A program made the position numbers and the translations under genes. From contig NW_024104107.1 of NCBI RefSeq assembly GCF_003945595.2, forward strand, positions 1,550,001 to 1,614,000: a DNA stretch of 64,000 nucleotides, written 5' to 3'. The DNA comes from Pipra filicauda. Taxonomy: Eukaryota > Chordata > Aves > Passeriformes > Pipridae. The notes beneath the pieces are model-generated. The model saw only the letters and a list, made by a program, of their open reading frames with translations, was not told the DNA's origin and did no database searches. Shown piece after piece: positions 60,346-64,000 of the stretch (its first letter is position 1; each line of letters opens with the position of its first letter).

Positions 60346-60424
60346 TAGAATCACAGAATGGTTTGAGTTGGAAGGGACCTTAAATATCATCTAGTTCCAA
60401 CCCCCTGCCATGGGCAGGGATGCC
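60346..60424 (-). mobile_element. CR1 LINE 3' terminus, very short reverse copy
   Basis: TAGAATCACAGAATGGTTTG, AGTTGGAAGGGACCTTAAAT, CCAACCCCCTGCCATGGGCA, then loss of identity after GGGATGCC. Only about 79 bp, a severely 5'-truncated copy of the common subfamily. Confidence 0.94.
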
Positions 60425-62303
60425 ACAAAGGAGAGCAGCTCTTGAGAGGAGCAAAGCCAGCTTCCCCCAGCCATCAGCATGAAACACCCTTCCAGGACTT
60501 TAACTGGCAGAAAAGCAACACAGAGTTTAGAGAATTTGTGAAAGACACCAAACCTTCCATCAGCAACTCCACGTGCCCTCAGCCTGGTGCATGGCAGAGC
60601 TGTGAGGAGGGTTTGATATCTGCCTAAATAGCTTGTCCCAGCTCCTTGGCAACTCTAAGCAAAAAGGAGGAAGACAAAAGAAATGGGATGATGGGAGAGA
60701 GAGTTAACTTTGAGGCTGTGTAAGGAATAACCGAGCTGGGTGTCATTGTGCTGCACAAGTGACCTACTTTCTCTTTATCTGGCTTATCTCTGTTTGCATT
60801 GGTTTATTGATGGCAGGAGATACCGCTAAGTGAGTGGTGCTTCCAGCATACAAATGAAGGTCGAACGCAGCCCTTCTGCCCGGGGAAAAACTCTGGCAGG
60901 GATCAGGAGCAGGAGCAGCGCCTCCACTCCGCTCCTGGCAATTAGCCGGCTAATGCAGGGAGGGGATGGGCTCCCAGGCAGCGGCCAGGGCAGTGCTGCT
61001 GCTCTGCTTCCTGAGGACCAGGCAGAAATTAGGCAATGAGCCCTGCAGGCGCATTGTGAGAGGGAGAAATGCTGGTTTAGTCCTACTGGTCCAGCTGGGG
61101 TAGAGTTTTCCTTGGTCATTCCTTGAGTTTCATCAGGCTGGGAGAGCACAGGGAGGAAAGATAGTTGCTGGATAACAGCAGCTCCAAGTGTAATACTGTA
61201 TTCTCCTCTATAAGAGGCACAGGGAGCTGGAGAGCACCTGCATGTTTCTGTCTCCGATTTTCTGGCCCTAGTTATGTTATCCTAGGGTTGACATGGCTCT
61301 CCATGTGGGAAGGAGGCTGTGCCTCTACCGTGCTCTTCATCTCTCTACAAAAGCATCCACCTCTCATGTGAAGCCTGTACAAACACAGGACCCAGGGCCA
61401 GGAAAACAGTTTTAGGCAGAGTCCCTCGTAGAGCTTTGGCCAATGCCACCAGCACTCTGAGGGTCAGTGCTCTGGCAGGGTTGAGGAGCTCACATTTATG
61501 CTGCCTGAGCCCATCAGGCCATGTGATGAAGGACAGGAAAGGGCCATATATGTGGACATAAATATCTGTCCTCTGTGCCCTCAGCCTCAGAGCACGTGCC
61601 CTGTTCTGCGTCACTATGCACATACCTATGAAAAGCTTCTTTAGCCACATCAAAAGCTTCTTTAGCCCACATGGAAAGTATATAGACTGTAGCACCCTTG
61701 GTGCCACAACTCCCATGCTGGTGCTCAGCATCCTTTTGCCTTCCCACAGGGATTGAATCCCTACTCCAAGCCAAATCAGACTGGCAATCACTGAGACCAG
61801 GGATGCAGCCCCACACTCCTGCCCTCCCCACACTTCCCTCACCTCTGTCAAGCATCAAGAAAGCACCACGCTGGCTCCACAATTTGTTTCCAGGTTCCTG
61901 CTCCCCACCTGCATGGGGATGGTGCCAGACTTGGAAAAAGCTCCTCATCCTCCCCTCTCCTCCTCCCTTTTCCCTTGCAGGAGAGAGCTCCTGCCACACC
62001 TGTATTTGCTAATCAGCTCACAGCAGGCTCTGTAATTGCCCAGGAGAACACAAGGGTGCAGATGTGGTGGGGAGACGGGGGCAGGCACAAAATGAGATTC
62101 TTGTTTTCCAAACAGACACCAAAATTTAATTACAGCCTCAATAAACGGTTATTAAAACCCTCTTCACTTTGTTGTTTTTCTTCCCCCCATTGTCTCCCGG
62201 CCCTGAGCGTTATTGAATCATCAGCTCCTGTTGTCTTGTTTGGATGCTTTCAGAAAAGGAGACGATGCAGAAAAACTGCAAACACGGTTTGGACCCAAAT
62301 ATT
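60425..62303. other. Unique non-coding DNA
   Basis: About 1.9 kb. The stretch 60760-60960 includes AATTAGCCGGCTAATGC (60939-60955), an inverted pair of ATTAGC words with several nearby CpGs. The 3' end (62100-62300) has ATTTAATTACAGC (TAATTA at 62127-62132) and AATAAACGGTTATT words resembling the candidate elements. No coding exon recognised. Confidence 0.45.
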
Positions 62304-62337
62304 ATCTTCCCTCTCTCTCTCCTCCCTTTTCTTTTAC
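62304..62337 (+). repeat. Polypyrimidine (CT-rich) tract
   Basis: An almost pure C/T run including (CT)n dinucleotides, about 34 bp. It lies 100 bp before a long purine-rich array on the same strand. Confidence 0.85.
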
Positions 62338-62437
62338 CATAAATTTTCCCTCTCCTGATAAAGAGAGATAACAGAGAGTCATCAACCATGTTTTCTGACT
62401 TTTGGTTCCCAGTCAGGCAGGACACAACACTTTGCAT

Positions 62438-62640
62438 GGGAGAAGGGAGGAAGGGAAGGTTTGGGAAGGGAAGGTTAGGGAAGGTGGGAAGGTTTGGGAA
62501 GGTTTGGGAAGAGAAGGTTTAGGAAGGGAAGGGAAGGTTTGGGAAGGGAAGGTTAGGGAAGGGAAGGTTTGGGAAGGTTAGGGAAGGTGGGAAGGTTTTG
62601 GAAGGGTTTGGAAGGGAAGGGAAAGGGAAAGGGAAGGGAT
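62438..62640 (+). repeat. G-rich minisatellite (GGGAAGGTTTGGGAAGG variants), about 200 bp
   Basis: Imperfect tandem words GGGAAGG, GGTTTGGG and GGTTAGGG, almost no C on the plus strand. Four GGG runs at 62453, 62463, 62468 and 62478 fit the pattern G3 with loops of 7, 2 and 7 bases, a standard G-quadruplex motif, and similar sets recur along the array. A higher-order block (about 60-70 bp) appears to be repeated. The end becomes GGGAAAGGGAAAGGG. Confidence 0.95.
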
Positions 62641-64000
62641 TTGCTGCTGCCTGGAGGGCAAGGTGTCCCTGTGAGGTGTGTTGGAGCCCAAAAAGGGGCA
62701 CAGCCTGCTGTAGCTCTCCACAATGGGCTGATCTCCCCATCCCCTGCCAAGGCTGCAGCTCCTCAGGTGTTTTCATCCCAAGGAAATGTCTTCTTGCCTG
62801 AAGACAAGGAGTATCTTCCTGCTCTGGGTTTGTGCAGTGTTTGGTCCCACAGGGCCCTGTTCTTTTAGGTGACCGTAATAACCCCATCAGCCATGGCAGA
62901 TACCCTGTGGGAAGGTCTGGATATCCCTTTTCTACAGCCCTGCTAATTTTGAGGAGTTCAAGTACTCCTGGCTATCTGCAGAAACAACTTGCAGCTTCCC
63001 TAGGGATTTGCCCCTGTTTTACCCTCAGGGTATGAGTAAGGATTGCCATTCCCACTGCACTCCTTCAGGGAAAGGAGGAGATAAAGTTCTTCCCAAAGCT
63101 GGAGGCTGGTCTTGGTGCCTGGGAGGATTTTTTGCTGACTCCACCATCCCACCTTCCCAAGGACATGGAGAGGTTGTTGCTGTGTCTCCAAAGGGTCCCT
63201 GCACCTTTCCACCCCAGTGTCTCTGTGCAGTTCCCAGCCCTGATCTCTTCCTCATCCTGCCTCCCCAGCAGCATGTGCTCAGTGCCCAGCATTCCCAAGC
63301 ACTGCAGCATGGGAAATGGCAGGACTCCTGGAGCTGCTGGATAACAAACCAGCCACACAGACATCCCCTGCCACCACATATCCACCTTGGGGTGCCAGGT
63401 TCTCTAATTATTTTATTCACATGATAAATGGGAGACCAGGCACGAGAATGGGAGCTTTCCTTTCTCCATCTCCCTGCAGCACTCTGCCCTCAGCAAGAGC
63501 ACTCCTCCCTCCAACCTGTGCTCCAAAGCTGTACTCAAAGAGTAGGAGTTAAATCCTGTCCATGTCCGGCTTTACTGGGAGGATGTTCAGGGCAGAGGGC
63601 ACTAAGAAAGCTTTGCTGCTACACCAGTATTCATTAGCACACCATGTTAGCCCTGGGCACGCATCAAAAATGTTAATCAGATGTTTCCCCCTTCCCTCCT
63701 CCCGGCTTTAATCCCCCTCTGTCAGGATCACTGAGGGTTTGACATGTGCACCCCAAGCTTGGTACTATCTCTGCCTCCATCAGGAGGAGCCTGTGCCTGA
63801 GCTCCCCTGCTGCCCACTGGGTTTTCGGAGTTGATTCCATCTCCTTCCTGCATAATCCCTGCTTGTAATTACAAATACCAGGCGTGGGGGGCCATCTGTG
63901 GAGATAAAAACTGCCCTGTTTGCTGACCAGAGCAACCACAGTTAGCTCCAGCTGTTTGCCAGCTCTCTTGCATAAATCCAGAGGGCCTAAAACTGTGTAT
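62641..64000. other. Unique non-coding DNA to the window edge
   Basis: About 1.36 kb. The segment 63560-63700 has AT-rich words (AGTATTCATTAGCAC, ATGTTAATCAGATG). Frames of 131 and 138 codons lie opposed on the two strands at 63008-63424, with no recognisable family. Confidence 0.5.

Noticed and set aside
1..64000. Operons, CRISPR arrays, phage modules or bacterial defence systems
   Set aside because: No tightly packed long frames, no spaced direct repeats and no bacterial-type signals; the repeat content is plainly avian.

Overview
The window looks like avian nuclear DNA, most likely from a passerine or other neoavian bird. It has moderate GC, and almost every recognisable interspersed repeat is a CR1 non-LTR retrotransposon with the bird-type 3' end (motifs such as TGGAAGGTGTCC, CCCATGGCAGG, CCCTTCCAACCC, and octamer tails of the ATTCTATG or ATTCTGTG type). 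I see no Alu, L1 or B1-like SINEs and no operon-like gene packing. About twenty CR1 pieces in both orientations cover roughly 5-6 kb. I can support no protein-coding gene, rRNA, tRNA or CRISPR. The longest stop-free frame starting with Met is 219 codons (11731-12390, minus) and matches no family I recognise. Many other long frames run through CR1 copies or oppose one another on the two strands, as chance frames do. The window is best read as an intergenic stretch or the inside of a large intron.

Layout. 0-4 kb: a CR1 3' end whose tail has grown into an ATTCT and then a CCTAAT microsatellite, followed by plain unique DNA, an old CR1 stub and a 23-base A run. 4-14 kb: unique DNA with three CR1 pieces, an ATA trinucleotide repeat and a compact segment with a 12-bp palindrome. 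14-24 kb: the most repeat-dense part, with a possible LTR scrap, CR1 copies in both orientations, a 4 x 15 bp minisatellite against a CR1 5' break, a likely amniote-age L3-type relic and an older, longer CR1. 24-35 kb: unique DNA broken by two reverse CR1 copies. 35.4-43.8 kb: an 8.4 kb run with no recognisable CR1. 43.8-48.8 kb: four CR1 pieces and a good MIR relic. 48.8-60.4 kb: unique DNA with two MIR-like relics and three reverse CR1 copies, one about 840 bp long. 60.4-64 kb: unique DNA plus a 200-bp purine-rich minisatellite with telomere-like words and a G-quadruplex pattern.

Between the repeats are several AT-rich segments dense in homeodomain-like words (TAATTA, TAATNNNATTA), octamer and TALE-like words. 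They resemble the conserved non-coding elements found around developmental genes. That is a visual judgement, and only a multi-species alignment could confirm it. I found no evidence of an undescribed biological system. The most testable items are the candidate regulatory segments (21.3-21.8, 33.9-34.4, 43.2-43.5, 46.5-46.9 and 49.0-49.6 kb), the tandem repeats, and one small frame (53694-53996) with a signal-peptide-like start.
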